A stretch of DNA of 64,000 nucleotides from an uncultured Eubacteriales bacterium (GCA_900316755.1 ONED01000005.1:1-64000), one strand, 5' to 3'. Shown: positions 8,935-17,843, counted from the stretch's first letter. Translations and numbers: made by a program. The notes: generated by a model not told the origin, from the sequence alone.

Positions 8935-9819
8935 ATGACGAGAGTAATTGGCGTAAGATTCCGGCAGGCAGGAAAGATTTATTTTTTCTCACCCGGCAAA
9001 CTTCATATCAGAAAAGGAGATAAGGTCATTGTAGAGACGGCGCGTGGTGTCGAATTCGGAAGCGTAGTGAATGGACCGCGAGAGGTGCGCGATGAGGAGA
9101 TTACGCAGCCGTTAAAATCCGTTCTGCGTGTTGCGACAGAAGAAGATAAGCGGAATGAAGAAAAGAATCGGGAAAAAGAAAAAGAAGCATTTGATATCTG
9201 TCTGGAAAAGATACGAAAGCATGATTTGAATATGAAGCTGATTAGCGCGGAGTATACATTTGATAATAATAAAGTATTGTTTTATTTTACAGCCGACGGA
9301 AGAGTAGATTTTCGGGAGCTGGTAAAAGATTTGGCGGCAGTGTTCCGTACCAGAATCGAGCTTCGCCAGATTGGAGTACGGGATGAGACGAAGATTCGAG
9401 GCGGGATAGGCGTTTGTGGGCGGCCACTTTGCTGCCACACGTATTTATCTGATTTTGCGCCGGTTTCCATTAAGATGGCGAAGGAACAGAATCTTTCTTT
9501 GAATCCCACAAAGATTTCCGGTGTCTGTGGAAGGCTGATGTGTTGTCTTACCAATGAGGAGGAAACCTATGAGGCTTTGAACAGTTGTCTGCCGGCGGTT
9601 GGAGACCATGTGACGACCCGTGACGGACTGAAAGGGGAAGTGCAAAGTGTCAACGTGCTCCGTCAGCAGGTGAAAGTGGTTGTGACTTTGGATGAGGACG
9701 AAAAAGAAATCCGGGAGTATAAAGTAGAAGAATTGCGGTTTAAGCAGAAGAAGAGAAGACGTGATGTGAAACTGACAAAGGAAGAAATGAGGGAATTGTC
9801 AGCGCTTGAGAAGGAATAG
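8935..9819 (+). CDS. ricT: PSP1-domain protein RicT (YaaT)
   Basis: 294 residues with a central PSP1 C-terminal domain. Cysteine motifs CGRPLCC (near 162) and CGRLMCC (near 200) are those that ligate Fe-S clusters in the RicAFT (YlbF/YmcA/YaaT) complex of Bacillus. That complex aids RNase Y-dependent mRNA maturation and sporulation control. It starts four bases after the holB stop, the conserved arrangement. The C-terminal 30 residues are basic and acidic mixed (KKRRRDVKLTKEEMRE). Confidence 0.9.
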   Translation: MTRVIGVRFRQAGKIYFFSPGKLHIRKGDKVIVETARGVEFGSVVNGPREVRDEEITQPLKSVLRVATEEDKRNEEKNREKEKEAFDICLEKIRKHDLNMKLISAEYTFDNNKVLFYFTADGRVDFRELVKDLAAVFRTRIELRQIGVRDETKIRGGIGVCGRPLCCHTYLSDFAPVSIKMAKEQNLSLNPTKISGVCGRLMCCLTNEEETYEALNSCLPAVGDHVTTRDGLKGEVQSVNVLRQQVKVVVTLDEDEKEIREYKVEELRFKQKKRRRDVKLTKEEMRELSALEKE

Positions 9820-9836
9820 AAGGATGTGAAGGTCGG

Positions 9837-10577
9837 ATGATGGCAGACTTGAAACCGGAGGAACGCCTGGACGATTTACAGGTAAATGGCTATGAGATTA
9901 TTCAGCATCCCGGAAAATTCTGTTTTGGGATGGATGCAGTGCTTCTTTCCAATTTTGCCCGCGTGAAGAAAACAGAGCGCGCTTTGGATCTTGGTACAGG
10001 TACAGGGATTATCCCTATCTTATTGACTGCAAAGACAGAGGGAGAAGCTTTTGTCGGGTTGGAGATTCAAGAGGAAAGCGCCGATATGGCGCGAAGAAGT
10101 GTTCTGTACAATCAGTTAGAAAAAAAGGTGGAGATTGTGACCGGAGACATCAAAGAGGCAGCCGGGATTTTTGGGGCTGCCTCTTTTGACGTGATTACAA
10201 CGAATCCTCCGTATATGATTGGGCACCATGGGATTGCAAGTGCGTCGGATGCAAAAGCGATTGCAAGACATGAGGTGCTCTGCACGCTGGACGATATTTT
10301 GCGGGAAAGTGCAAAATTGTTGAAACATAAGGGGAGATTTTACATGGTGCACAGACCGTTTCGTCTGGCGGAAATTCTGTCGAAGATGGTGCGGGAGGGA
10401 ATTGAGCCGAAAAGAATGCGTATGGTGCATCCGTTTATTGATAAGGAGCCGAACATGGTGTTAATCGAAGGCTCCCGTGGCGGGAACTCGCGCATGACGG
10501 TAGAGCCGCCACTGATTGTCTATAAGGATGTTGGAGTGTATAATGACGAACTGCTCGTAGAATATGGCATGAAATAG
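9837..10577 (+). CDS. trmN6: tRNA1(Val) (adenine-N6)-methyltransferase, YfiC/TrmN6 family
   Basis: 246-residue class I SAM methyltransferase. SAM site DLGTGTGIIP is at 51-60 and the N6-adenine catalytic motif NPPYM at 123-127, with QHPGKFCFGMDAVLLSNF near the N-terminus as in YfiC/YabB. It probably methylates A37 of tRNA-Val. Two consecutive ATG codons exist and the first is used here; the weak AAGGATGTGAAGG region just upstream could serve either. Placed between ricT and rsmI as in many Clostridia. Confidence 0.87.
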   Translation: MMADLKPEERLDDLQVNGYEIIQHPGKFCFGMDAVLLSNFARVKKTERALDLGTGTGIIPILLTAKTEGEAFVGLEIQEESADMARRSVLYNQLEKKVEIVTGDIKEAAGIFGAASFDVITTNPPYMIGHHGIASASDAKAIARHEVLCTLDDILRESAKLLKHKGRFYMVHRPFRLAEILSKMVREGIEPKRMRMVHPFIDKEPNMVLIEGSRGGNSRMTVEPPLIVYKDVGVYNDELLVEYGMK

Positions 10578-10591
10578 AAAGGAAGAAATGG

Positions 10592-11428
10592 ATGTCCGGT
10601 AAATTGTATTTGTGTGCAACGCCAATCGGCAATCTGGAGGATATGACGTATCGGGTCGTGCGCATCTTGGGAGAGGTGGATCTGATTGCGGCAGAAGATA
10701 CGAGAAACAGTATCAAGCTTTTGAACCATTTTGGGATAAAGACACCCATGACGAGTTATCATGAATATAATAAAATAGACAAGGGAAGAAAGCTGATAGA
10801 AAAGCTTCAATCCGGGATGAATATTGCACTGATTACGGATGCCGGGACACCGGGGATTTCTGATCCGGGGGAAGAATTAGTGAAGATGTGTTATGAAGCC
10901 GGCGTTGAGGTTACGTCTCTTCCGGGAGCGTCTGCGGGTATTACCGCACTGACTCTGTCAGGACTGTCTACGAGAAGATTTGCATTTGAGGCATTTCTGC
11001 CGGCGGATAAAAAAGAGAGGCAGTCTGTTTTGAGTGAGCTTGTAAACGAGACACGCACCATTGTTTTGTATGAAGCGCCTCATCGTTTGCGGAAGACGTT
11101 GCAGGAACTTTCCGAAACGCTGGGAAATCGTCGGATTACCGTGTGTAGAGAACTGACGAAAAAACATGAGACGGCATTTGTCACAACTCTGGAGGAGGCA
11201 CTCTCTTATTATGAGGAAAATGAACCGAAAGGGGAATGTGTTCTTGTTCTGGAGGGTCGGAGCCGCAAGGAACTGCGTCAGCAGGAAGAGGCGGAATGGA
11301 AAGAGATGAGTGTCAAGGAACATATGGAGTTTTATCTCAATCAGGGAATGGACAGAAAAGACGCCATGAAGCAGGTGGCAAAGGATCGTGGAATGGGGAA
11401 ACGGGATGTCTACCGGGAGCTTTTGTAA
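10592..11428 (+). CDS. rsmI: 16S rRNA (cytidine1402-2'-O)-methyltransferase
   Basis: 278 residues of the tetrapyrrole-methylase fold. It 2'-O-methylates C1402 of 16S rRNA in the P site. Key stretches: LYLCATPIGNLEDMT (5-19), AAEDTRNS (about 32-39), ITDAGTPGISDPGEE (about 81-95), SLPGASAGITAL and FEAFLPADKKER. Length and motifs match the family. It ends the holB-side operon; no clear terminator hairpin is seen before 11561. Confidence 0.95.
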   Translation: MSGKLYLCATPIGNLEDMTYRVVRILGEVDLIAAEDTRNSIKLLNHFGIKTPMTSYHEYNKIDKGRKLIEKLQSGMNIALITDAGTPGISDPGEELVKMCYEAGVEVTSLPGASAGITALTLSGLSTRRFAFEAFLPADKKERQSVLSELVNETRTIVLYEAPHRLRKTLQELSETLGNRRITVCRELTKKHETAFVTTLEEALSYYEENEPKGECVLVLEGRSRKELRQQEEAEWKEMSVKEHMEFYLNQGMDRKDAMKQVAKDRGMGKRDVYRELL

Positions 11429-11560
11429 GGAAAACGCCTGTTACAAGCGATTTTGATAGTTTTGCACAGGAAAATTTTAAAAATTCGTTTAAAATGAATA
11501 TAGACCAATTTTTCTTTTTTTAATATACTTAAGACACAAATAATTAGGAGGAGTTTGTAA

Positions 11561-12673
11561 ATGGCAAGTTTATCGTTAAGAAATATTAACAAAATTTATC
11601 CAAATGGATTTCAGGCTGTAAAAGATTTTAACCTTGAAATTGAGGATAAAGAATTTATTATCTTTGTAGGACCTTCCGGATGTGGTAAATCAACTACTCT
11701 CCGTATGATTGCAGGTCTGGAAGATATTTCATCCGGAGATTTGGAAATCGATGGAAAGAGAGTAAATGATGTGGAGCCAAAGGACAGAGATATCGCCATG
11801 GTATTCCAGAACTACGCTCTTTATCCGCATATGACCGTATATGATAATATGGCATTTGGTTTGAAGTTAAGAAAGGTACCGAAAGATCAGATTGACAAGA
11901 TGGTTCGTGAAGCTGCTAAGATTCTTGATTTGGAATCTCTGTTAGACCGTAAACCAAAGGCTTTGTCAGGTGGTCAGAGACAGCGTGTTGCGATGGGACG
12001 TGCTATTGTCCGTAACCCGAAGGTATTCTTGATGGATGAACCTCTGTCAAACTTGGATGCAAAATTAAGAGGTCAGATGCGTATCGAGATTTCAAAATTA
12101 CATCAGAGATTAGGTACAACGATTATCTATGTAACACATGACCAGACAGAAGCTATGACACTTGGTACAAGAATCGTGGTTATGAGTGCAGGTATTATCC
12201 AGCAGGTAGATACCCCGCAGGCATTGTATGATACACCGTGTAATCTGTTTGTTGCAGGATTTATCGGTTCACCGCAGATGAACTTTGTGGATGCTGTATG
12301 TAATGTGAAGGGAGAGAAAGCTTTCCTTCAGGTTGGACCGGCTTCTATTGAGTTGACAGCTGCAAAATCTAAGAAATTGATTGATGGTGGATATGATGGA
12401 AAGACAGTGGTTCTTGGTATCCGTCCGGAAGACGTATATGATGATGAAGATTTCATTGCAAGTTCACCAAACACAGTAATCGAATCTACCGTTCGTGTAT
12501 ACGAGATGTTAGGTGCAGAAGTGTACTTATACTTTGATTACGAAGGCGTGAACATGACAGCCAGAGTAAATCCGAGAACGACAGCCAGAACCGGAGATGC
12601 AGTGAAGTTTGCGTTAGATGCTGAGAAGATTCATGTATTTGACAAAGAAACAGAGATGGCAATTACAAACTAA
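11561..12673 (+). CDS. ugpC: Sugar ABC transporter ATP-binding protein, UgpC/MsmK type
   Basis: 370 residues. This is the shared ATPase that energises carbohydrate and glycerol-phosphate importers. Walker A is VGPSGCGKSTT (35-45), the Q-loop lies in MVFQNYALYPHMTVYDNMAFGL, the signature is LSGGQRQRVAMGRA, Walker B is VFLMDEPLSNLDAKLR and the H-loop is TH. A C-terminal OB/TOBE regulatory domain spans about 240-370. It stands alone with no permease or binding-protein genes beside it, which is usual for a multitask MsmK-like ATPase serving several importers. AGGAGG is 9 bases before the ATG. Its mRNA runs straight into the manganese riboswitch and terminator that follow. Confidence 0.92.
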   Translation: MASLSLRNINKIYPNGFQAVKDFNLEIEDKEFIIFVGPSGCGKSTTLRMIAGLEDISSGDLEIDGKRVNDVEPKDRDIAMVFQNYALYPHMTVYDNMAFGLKLRKVPKDQIDKMVREAAKILDLESLLDRKPKALSGGQRQRVAMGRAIVRNPKVFLMDEPLSNLDAKLRGQMRIEISKLHQRLGTTIIYVTHDQTEAMTLGTRIVVMSAGIIQQVDTPQALYDTPCNLFVAGFIGSPQMNFVDAVCNVKGEKAFLQVGPASIELTAAKSKKLIDGGYDGKTVVLGIRPEDVYDDEDFIASSPNTVIESTVRVYEMLGAEVYLYFDYEGVNMTARVNPRTTARTGDAVKFALDAEKIHVFDKETEMAITN

Positions 12674-12797
12674 ATAGAAAAGGGAGTAACTGACGCCTTG
12701 GGCGTTTGCGACGTCGTCAATACGATGAATGATTCATCCGGGTCGTAATGAAATAGTGAGACTTTTATTGCTATATGCAATAAAAGTCTCTTTTTTT
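12674..12797 (+). promoter_or_regulatory. yybP-ykoY manganese riboswitch with expression-platform terminator
   Basis: Recognised by conserved parts in order: AAAAGGGAGTAAC (12677-12690), the small hairpin acgcc/ggcgt, GTCGTCAATACG in the first sensor loop, a hairpin atgaat/attcat followed by CCGG, the closing stem ttgcgac/gtcgtaa, then GTGAGACTTTT. These match the known Mn2+-binding yybP-ykoY consensus, including the paired loops that hold Mn. It begins one base after the ugpC stop. A weak promoter (TTGACA at 12639-12644, 17-base spacer, ATTACA) inside the end of ugpC could start it near 12674. The family is established; its identity here is from motif reading by eye. Confidence 0.85.
12758..12797 (+). 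terminator. Terminator of the manganese riboswitch
   Basis: Perfect 14-bp stem (gagacttttattgc, 12758-12771; gcaataaaagtctc, 12777-12790) with a 5-base loop and seven T. The 5' arm includes the GAGACTTTT that closes the aptamer, so Mn binding and termination exclude each other, the usual ON switch for Mn export genes. It also serves as the ugpC terminator. Confidence 0.9.
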
Positions 12798-12877
12798 GTA
12801 TACTAAAAAGGTATTGCTACAGATTATAAGTTATAAAAAGGGTATGTTTGTGTCATTCCTGTCGTAGAGCTGGTAAA

Positions 12878-12976
12878 ATGGATACAGAGAAGAATAGAAA
12901 AATAGAGTTGACGGATACTAATTTGGATACTATCATAAAACCATCAGAAAATGGAAGAAAAAGGGTGATGGGATGA
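12878..12976 (+). CDS. Possible small ORF upstream of the AI-2E permease
   Basis: ATG at 12878 opens a 32-codon frame (MDTEKNRKIELTDTNLDTII then a basic end) whose TGA overlaps the next ATG as ATGA. The overlap suggests translational coupling after the Mn riboswitch. No strong ribosome site is visible (gagctgg is weak) and I recognise no family, so it may be only a chance frame. Confidence 0.3.
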   Translation: MDTEKNRKIELTDTNLDTIIKPSENGRKRVMG

Positions 12977-14124
12977 ATTTAAACAAAGAAAATATGAAGA
13001 AAATCAGAAGTTTGATTTTCTTTACGGTTTTGGTGCTTGTAGCATTATGGAATTATAAGGTACTGTATGGCGGAATCCGGTTTTTATGGAAGGTAATCTC
13101 TCCGTTTGCACTTGGAGGCGCCATTGCGTTTGTTTTAAATGTGCCCATGAGCTTTCTGGAAAGAAAACTTTTCGAGGAAACAAAATGGGGAAATAAGAAG
13201 TGGGCGAGAAAGCTTCAAAGACCATGCTGTATGATCCTGTCGATTCTTCTGGTTGTGGGAATCGTAAGCCTTGTGGTATTTGTGGTCGTGCCGGAGCTTG
13301 GAAGAACCGTTCTCAACATTGGAAAGACGCTTCAGGAATTTATTCCGCAGGTACAGGCGTGGGCGGTGCGTCTGTTTGAGGACAATCCGCAAATCGTGGA
13401 AGAGATTCAGAAGCTGGAGTTTGAGTGGAATAAAATTCTCGGGAGTTTGATTGATTTCCTAAAGAATGGTGCAGGAAGTGTGCTTGACAGTACATTTACG
13501 GCGGCTATGAGCATTGTGAACGGGGTCTCCACCTTCTTTATTGCATTTGTATTTTCCTGCTATGTTATATTGCAGAAGGAAAAACTGAACAGACAGGTGA
13601 AAAAACTGATGTATGCATTTATGCCGCAGGACTGGACGGAGATCTTCATAGCCCTCGGTTCGGTTACCCATAAAACATTTTCCCATTTCCTGACAGGGCA
13701 GTGTCTGGAAGCCGTGATATTGGGTTGCATGTTTTTCGTTGCCATGTCAATTTTCCGGATGCCGTATGCGCTTTTGGTGTCGGTATTTATTGCATTTATG
13801 GCGCTGATTCCGATTTTCGGAGCATTTATCGGATGTGCGGTAGGCGCACTTTTGATTTTTATGGTCAATCCGATGAAGGCATTGATTTTTATCATTATGT
13901 TCTTGGTGCTGCAGCAGATTGAAGGGAATTTCATTTATCCGCATGTTGTGGGGAATTCGGTGGGACTTCCGTCTATTTGGGTGCTTGTGGCGGTCAGTGT
14001 GGGTGCGAGCCTCATGGGAATCGTCGGAATGTTGATATTTATCCCGATTGTATCGGTGGTGTACACGATGCTGAGAGGAATTGTGAACCGGAGGCTAAAA
14101 GAGAGAAAAGTGGAAGTGTCTTAA
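12973..14124 (+). CDS. AI-2E family transporter (PerM/UPF0118 permease)
   Basis: 383-residue membrane protein with about eight helices (near 12-32, 40-60, 85-110, 175-200, 240-265, 270-300, 305-325 and 340-370) and the family signature QQIEGNFIYPHVVGNSVGLP near 317. Members export or exchange small molecules; AI-2 and Na+/H+ have been proposed, and the real substrate is often unknown. GGTGATGGG lies just upstream. The only regulatory signal in front is the manganese riboswitch, 175 bases upstream of the start, with no good promoter in between. This ties the gene to Mn homeostasis by inference. Confidence 0.88.
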   Translation: MNLNKENMKKIRSLIFFTVLVLVALWNYKVLYGGIRFLWKVISPFALGGAIAFVLNVPMSFLERKLFEETKWGNKKWARKLQRPCCMILSILLVVGIVSLVVFVVVPELGRTVLNIGKTLQEFIPQVQAWAVRLFEDNPQIVEEIQKLEFEWNKILGSLIDFLKNGAGSVLDSTFTAAMSIVNGVSTFFIAFVFSCYVILQKEKLNRQVKKLMYAFMPQDWTEIFIALGSVTHKTFSHFLTGQCLEAVILGCMFFVAMSIFRMPYALLVSVFIAFMALIPIFGAFIGCAVGALLIFMVNPMKALIFIIMFLVLQQIEGNFIYPHVVGNSVGLPSIWVLVAVSVGASLMGIVGMLIFIPIVSVVYTMLRGIVNRRLKERKVEVS

Positions 14125-14210
14125 GAGCATTTGCTTTTTACTGCAAAGGGAAATAAACGAAAACATTCACGCATATATTTCTATGATTTCAGAATATCAG
14201 GAGAATATAT

Positions 14211-14825
14211 ATGTTGAATTATCTTTGGGCGGGAATGATACTGATTGGAATTGTCTATGGTGCTTTTCGGGGGAGTCTGGCGGACGTTACGAATGCGGTT
14301 TTGGATTCCTCAAAGGAGGCTGTCATGCTCTGCATCACGATGATGGGTGTGATGTCGCTGTGGATGGGGCTTATGGAGATTGCTTCCAAAGCCGGAGTGA
14401 TACAGGCGGCCTCCAAAGCCATTGCTCCGATTATCCGTTTTTTCTTCCCGGATATTCCGAAGGACCATAAGGCAAACGAGTACATTACCACGAATTTTAT
14501 TGCCAACATTCTGGGGCTCGGATGGGCGGCGACTCCTGCGGGCTTGCAGGCGATGGATGCACTGGGAGAATTAGAAGACGACAGACGGAGTGGGAAAGCG
14601 CCGGGCATTGTCAGAGAAAAAGGAACAGCCAGCAACGAAATGTGCACGTTCTTAATCCTGAATATTTCTTCCCTACAGTTGATTCCGATTAACATTATCG
14701 CGTATCGCAGTCAGTATGGCAGTGTAAATCCGGCAGGCATTGTGGGAGCAGGGATTGTGGCGACGCTGGTGAGCACGCTGACCGGATGTATTTTCTGTAA
14801 AGTAGCGGAGAGACGAAATGAGTAA
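14211..14825 (+). CDS. spmA: Spore maturation protein A (nucleoside-recognition domain)
   Basis: 204 residues, membrane protein with the Gate/nucleoside recognition fold. Visible: GAFRGSLADVTNAVLDSSKEAVMLC, KAIAPIIRFFFPDIP, NFIANILGLGWAATPAGLQAM and a C-terminal hydrophobic helix. SpmA works with SpmB in spore core dehydration. spmB normally follows directly, but here the next gene is an AAA ATPase on its own promoter and no spmB remnant is visible. CAGGAG is 6-7 bases before the ATG. Confidence 0.9.
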   Translation: MLNYLWAGMILIGIVYGAFRGSLADVTNAVLDSSKEAVMLCITMMGVMSLWMGLMEIASKAGVIQAASKAIAPIIRFFFPDIPKDHKANEYITTNFIANILGLGWAATPAGLQAMDALGELEDDRRSGKAPGIVREKGTASNEMCTFLILNISSLQLIPINIIAYRSQYGSVNPAGIVGAGIVATLVSTLTGCIFCKVAERRNE

Positions 14826-14878
14826 AAGACCATAATGAGGGAAAGGGTGCAAAGTACACGAAATCGAGGCGGCCGCTA

Positions 14879-14908
14879 TTGACAATAAATAGTAAAAATG
14901 AGTATAAT
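14879..14908 (+). promoter_or_regulatory. Promoter of the AAA ATPase gene
   Basis: Consensus -35 TTGACA (14879-14884), an 18-base spacer and -10 TATAAT (14903-14908). It separates the ATPase from spmA, suggesting the gene arrived as its own unit. Confidence 0.8.
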
Positions 14909-14960
14909 AAACTCGTAATAAACCAACTCATAAGTCGGCAAATGGAATTAGGTGATTTTT

Positions 14961-16349
14961 TTGTTTTATTGTAGAGAAAATGAATTAAGAGAATTGAATA
15001 AACGTTATGAAAAAGAGAGTTTCGAATGTATTGTAATTTATGGACGCCGTCGTGTCGGAAAAACTGCACTGATTAACGAATTCTGCAAGGGCAAACCTAC
15101 GGTATTCTTTTCGGCGCTGAATGCTTCCTCGCAGGAAAATTTAGAGATGTTGTCTAAGGCTATTTACGAAAAGGAAAATCCGGGCACGGTGTCAGCGCCT
15201 GTGTATTATAGCTATGATGCTGCTTTTAGTGAGATTACCCGAATGTCGGAGAAAGAACGTCTGGTGTTTGTGATTGACGAATATCCTTATCTTGCAAACG
15301 CGGACAAGTCTATTTCTTCCAGATTGCAACACATGATTGACCATACTTGGCAAAATGGGAGGCTTTTTTTGATTCTTTGTGGTTCTTCCATGAGTTTTAT
15401 GGAGTATCAGGTACTGGGGTATGAGAGTCCTCTTTATGGAAGAAGGACGGCACAGTTTAAAATACAGGCCTTGACTTATCGGGAGATGACGATATTTCAT
15501 CCGGAGCTTAATAAAGAACAACAGGCTTTGATTTATGGAATTACGGGAGGTATTCCGCATTACATCAATAAATTGGGTGTAGAAAGGGACGTAAACAAAG
15601 CCTTGAAAGAAAATCTCCTGAATAGTTCCAGCTATCTGTATGAAGAACCTGAGAATTTGTTGAAACAGGAACTGCGAGAACCGGCTATTTACAATTCGGT
15701 GATTGCCGCGATTGCTGGTGGAGCCTCTCGTTCAAATGAAATATCGACGAAGGTAGGTATGGAGTCGGGAATCTGTGCGAAATATTTAAAGGTATTATTG
15801 GAACTCGGAATTCTTAAGAAAGAAACTCCGATTACTGAAAAAACAGGAAAGAAAACGATATATGTTATAGGTGATAATTTTTTCCGTTTTTGGTATCGCT
15901 TTGTACCAAAGAATGCATCCGCAATTAATGCAGGGCGTATTGGAAATATTTATGATCTGGCTGTGAAACAGTATTTACCAGATTATATGGGGTTGGTGTT
16001 TGAACAGATGTGTCGTGAGTATCTGCTTCGTTACGCAGAAAATCTTCCGTTTCTTCTTTCTGATGTGGGACAGTGGTGGGGGTCTGATCCGAAATCAAAA
16101 AGAGAAGTGCAGATTGATATTGTGGGTACTCCGGTGGAAGGAAATGAATATATTATTGGCTCATGTAAGTATAAAAATGTACCGATTGGGGTAGATGAAC
16201 TGGAGCTACTAAAGCGGTATGCAGAAGTTTTTGGAAAAGGAAATAAGTATTATTTTTACATCTTTTCAAAAAGCGGCTTTACAAATAGTTTAAAAGAACT
16301 GGAGTTAAAGGGTGAAGTGAGATTGGTATCATTGGAGGATATCTATTAA
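14961..16349 (+). CDS. AAA ATPase of the archaeal-type ATPase_2 / DUF234 group
   Basis: About 462 residues. N-terminal P-loop IYGRRRVGKTALINEF (near 25-40), Walker B VFVIDEYPYL, sensor LILCGSSMSFM, then a winged-helix region (SRSNEISTKVGMESGICAKYLKVL) and a C-terminal DUF234 nuclease-like domain (VFEQMCREYL, EVQIDIVG, CKYKN). The D and K spacing in the last part resembles a PD-(D/E)XK core. Start: TTG at 14961, placed 5-6 bases after AGGTGA, gives MFYCRENELRELNKRYE as in homologs; a GTG at 14952 is the alternative. The family is widespread in Lachnospiraceae and of unknown function. Confidence 0.82.
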   Translation: MFYCRENELRELNKRYEKESFECIVIYGRRRVGKTALINEFCKGKPTVFFSALNASSQENLEMLSKAIYEKENPGTVSAPVYYSYDAAFSEITRMSEKERLVFVIDEYPYLANADKSISSRLQHMIDHTWQNGRLFLILCGSSMSFMEYQVLGYESPLYGRRTAQFKIQALTYREMTIFHPELNKEQQALIYGITGGIPHYINKLGVERDVNKALKENLLNSSSYLYEEPENLLKQELREPAIYNSVIAAIAGGASRSNEISTKVGMESGICAKYLKVLLELGILKKETPITEKTGKKTIYVIGDNFFRFWYRFVPKNASAINAGRIGNIYDLAVKQYLPDYMGLVFEQMCREYLLRYAENLPFLLSDVGQWWGSDPKSKREVQIDIVGTPVEGNEYIIGSCKYKNVPIGVDELELLKRYAEVFGKGNKYYFYIFSKSGFTNSLKELELKGEVRLVSLEDIY

Positions 16350-16430
16350 AATCGCGTGTAAAAAAGCACTCATACTTCAAAGGAGCCCGTCATACATTAG
16401 AAAGAACAAGGAAAAAATGTAGGGGGCAGT

Positions 16431-17417
16431 ATGGGTGAAAAAGAACTGGAAATACTGACACAGTATGACATAGATGTAGAAAGCACCCGGAGGGTGCGTG
16501 GTGCGGTTTTGTGCGAAACGAAACAAGGGGTGTTCCTGCTAAAAGAAATGACATTTTCCGAAAAACAAATTCCGGTGTTATATGAGATTCATCTCCATTT
16601 AAAAGAGCATGGTTACGAAAATGTAGATATGATTGTAAAGAATAGAGAAGGAGCATTTGTGAGTGCCTCGGAGGAAGGGACAAAATATATATTAAAGCAC
16701 TGGTTTTACGGAAAAGAGTGTGACAGCAAAAAAGAGAAGGATATCATGAGCGGAGTGGAGAATCTGGCGCGGCTGCATCAAATGCTTGTCAAACCATCCT
16801 GCGAAGCGTTAAGGGAACGGGAAGATTTGGAGAGCGAATTTTTCCGTCACAACCGGGAATTAAAAAAAGTGCGGACATTTATGCGGGATAAGGTGGGAAA
16901 AGGCGAGTTTGAACTGTTGTTTCTAAAGCACTTTGATGAGATGTATGAGTGGGCGGACTGTGCATGCAGCCGACTGCAGAACTCCGGTTACAGAACTCTA
17001 TATGTGCAAAGTGAGGAAAAGGGAACGATTGCGCACGGAGATTATAATTATCACAACGTGCTGATGACGCCGTCCGGTATTGCAACCACAAATTTTGAAC
17101 ATTTTTACAGAGGAATCCAAGTGACGGATTTCTATTATTTTTTACGAAAGACCATGGAAAAGAACCAGTGGGATGTAAGCCTGGGAGAGGAGATGCTGGA
17201 GAAATATAACCGTGTGCGAGCCCTGTCAAAGGAGGAACTTTGGTATCTTGCTGTTCAGATTGCGTATCCGGAAAAGTTTTGGAAAGCGGCAAATTCTTAT
17301 TATCGTTCCCGAAAAGCATGGATATCTGCAAAGAGTCTGGAAAAGCTCAAGCTGGCTATTTTACAGACGGAGGAAAAACGAAAATTTCTGGAAACAGTCT
17401 TTTCTTTTTACTTATAA
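16431..17417 (+). CDS. CotS-family spore coat protein (kinase-like fold)
   Basis: 328 residues with the aminoglycoside-phosphotransferase / CotS fold: an N-lobe with VLCETKQGVFLLKEM and the catalytic loop AHGDYNYHNVL near 203-213. The position of the metal-binding Asp (usually I-D-F-E-H in CotS) reads TTNFEH, an Asn for Asp, so it may be a weak or dead kinase. CotS/YtaA proteins lie in the inner spore coat and may phosphorylate coat components. GGGGGC is 5 bases before the ATG. It sits alone before the hup promoter. Confidence 0.78.
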   Translation: MGEKELEILTQYDIDVESTRRVRGAVLCETKQGVFLLKEMTFSEKQIPVLYEIHLHLKEHGYENVDMIVKNREGAFVSASEEGTKYILKHWFYGKECDSKKEKDIMSGVENLARLHQMLVKPSCEALREREDLESEFFRHNRELKKVRTFMRDKVGKGEFELLFLKHFDEMYEWADCACSRLQNSGYRTLYVQSEEKGTIAHGDYNYHNVLMTPSGIATTNFEHFYRGIQVTDFYYFLRKTMEKNQWDVSLGEEMLEKYNRVRALSKEELWYLAVQIAYPEKFWKAANSYYRSRKAWISAKSLEKLKLAILQTEEKRKFLETVFSFYL

Positions 17418-17481
17418 AGACACTAATTTGTCCAAAAATCAAAAAAACCTTGAAAAATAAGGCGAAAACGGCATTTTCTAC

Positions 17482-17510
17482 TTGACAAATCATGGGTAAA
17501 ACGTTATAAC
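17482..17510 (+). promoter_or_regulatory. Promoter of hup
   Basis: -35 TTGACA (17482-17487), a 17-base spacer and -10 TATAAC (17505-17510), 38 bases before the start; fits the high expression of HU. Confidence 0.8.
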
Positions 17511-17548
17511 ATTATCTAGGTGTTGAAAATAAAAGGAGGAGAAAATCC

Positions 17549-17824
17549 ATGAACAGAGTAGAATTAGTGGCAGCTATCGCTGAAAAAGCAGGCTTATCTA
17601 AGAAAGATTCTGATGCAGCTTTAAAAGCATTCGTTGACGCCGTTGCAGAAGAACTGAAAAAAGGTGGCAAAGTTCAATTAGTTGGATTTGGTACATTTGA
17701 GGTAAGTGAAAGAGGAGCAAGAGAAGGAAGAAATCCTCAGACTGGTGAGACGATGACAATCGCAGCAAGCAAGGCTCCAAAGTTCAAAGCAGGAAAAGCA
17801 TTAAAAGACGCTTTAAACGCATAA
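17549..17824 (+). CDS. hup: HU family DNA-binding protein
   Basis: 91 residues, the full HU length. Shows [25 protein letters not shown] at the N-terminus and [26 protein letters not shown], the DNA-binding arm with the conserved R-N-P tip. A small histone-like nucleoid protein that bends DNA. AGGAGGAG is 9 bases upstream. It has its own promoter and terminator and leads the conserved block that runs to ftsH. Confidence 0.97.
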   Translation: MNRVELVAAIAEKAGLSKKDSDAALKAFVDAVAEELKKGGKVQLVGFGTFEVSERGAREGRNPQTGETMTIAASKAPKFKAGKALKDALNA

Positions 17825-17843
17825 TTGACAAGAAAAAAGAGGA

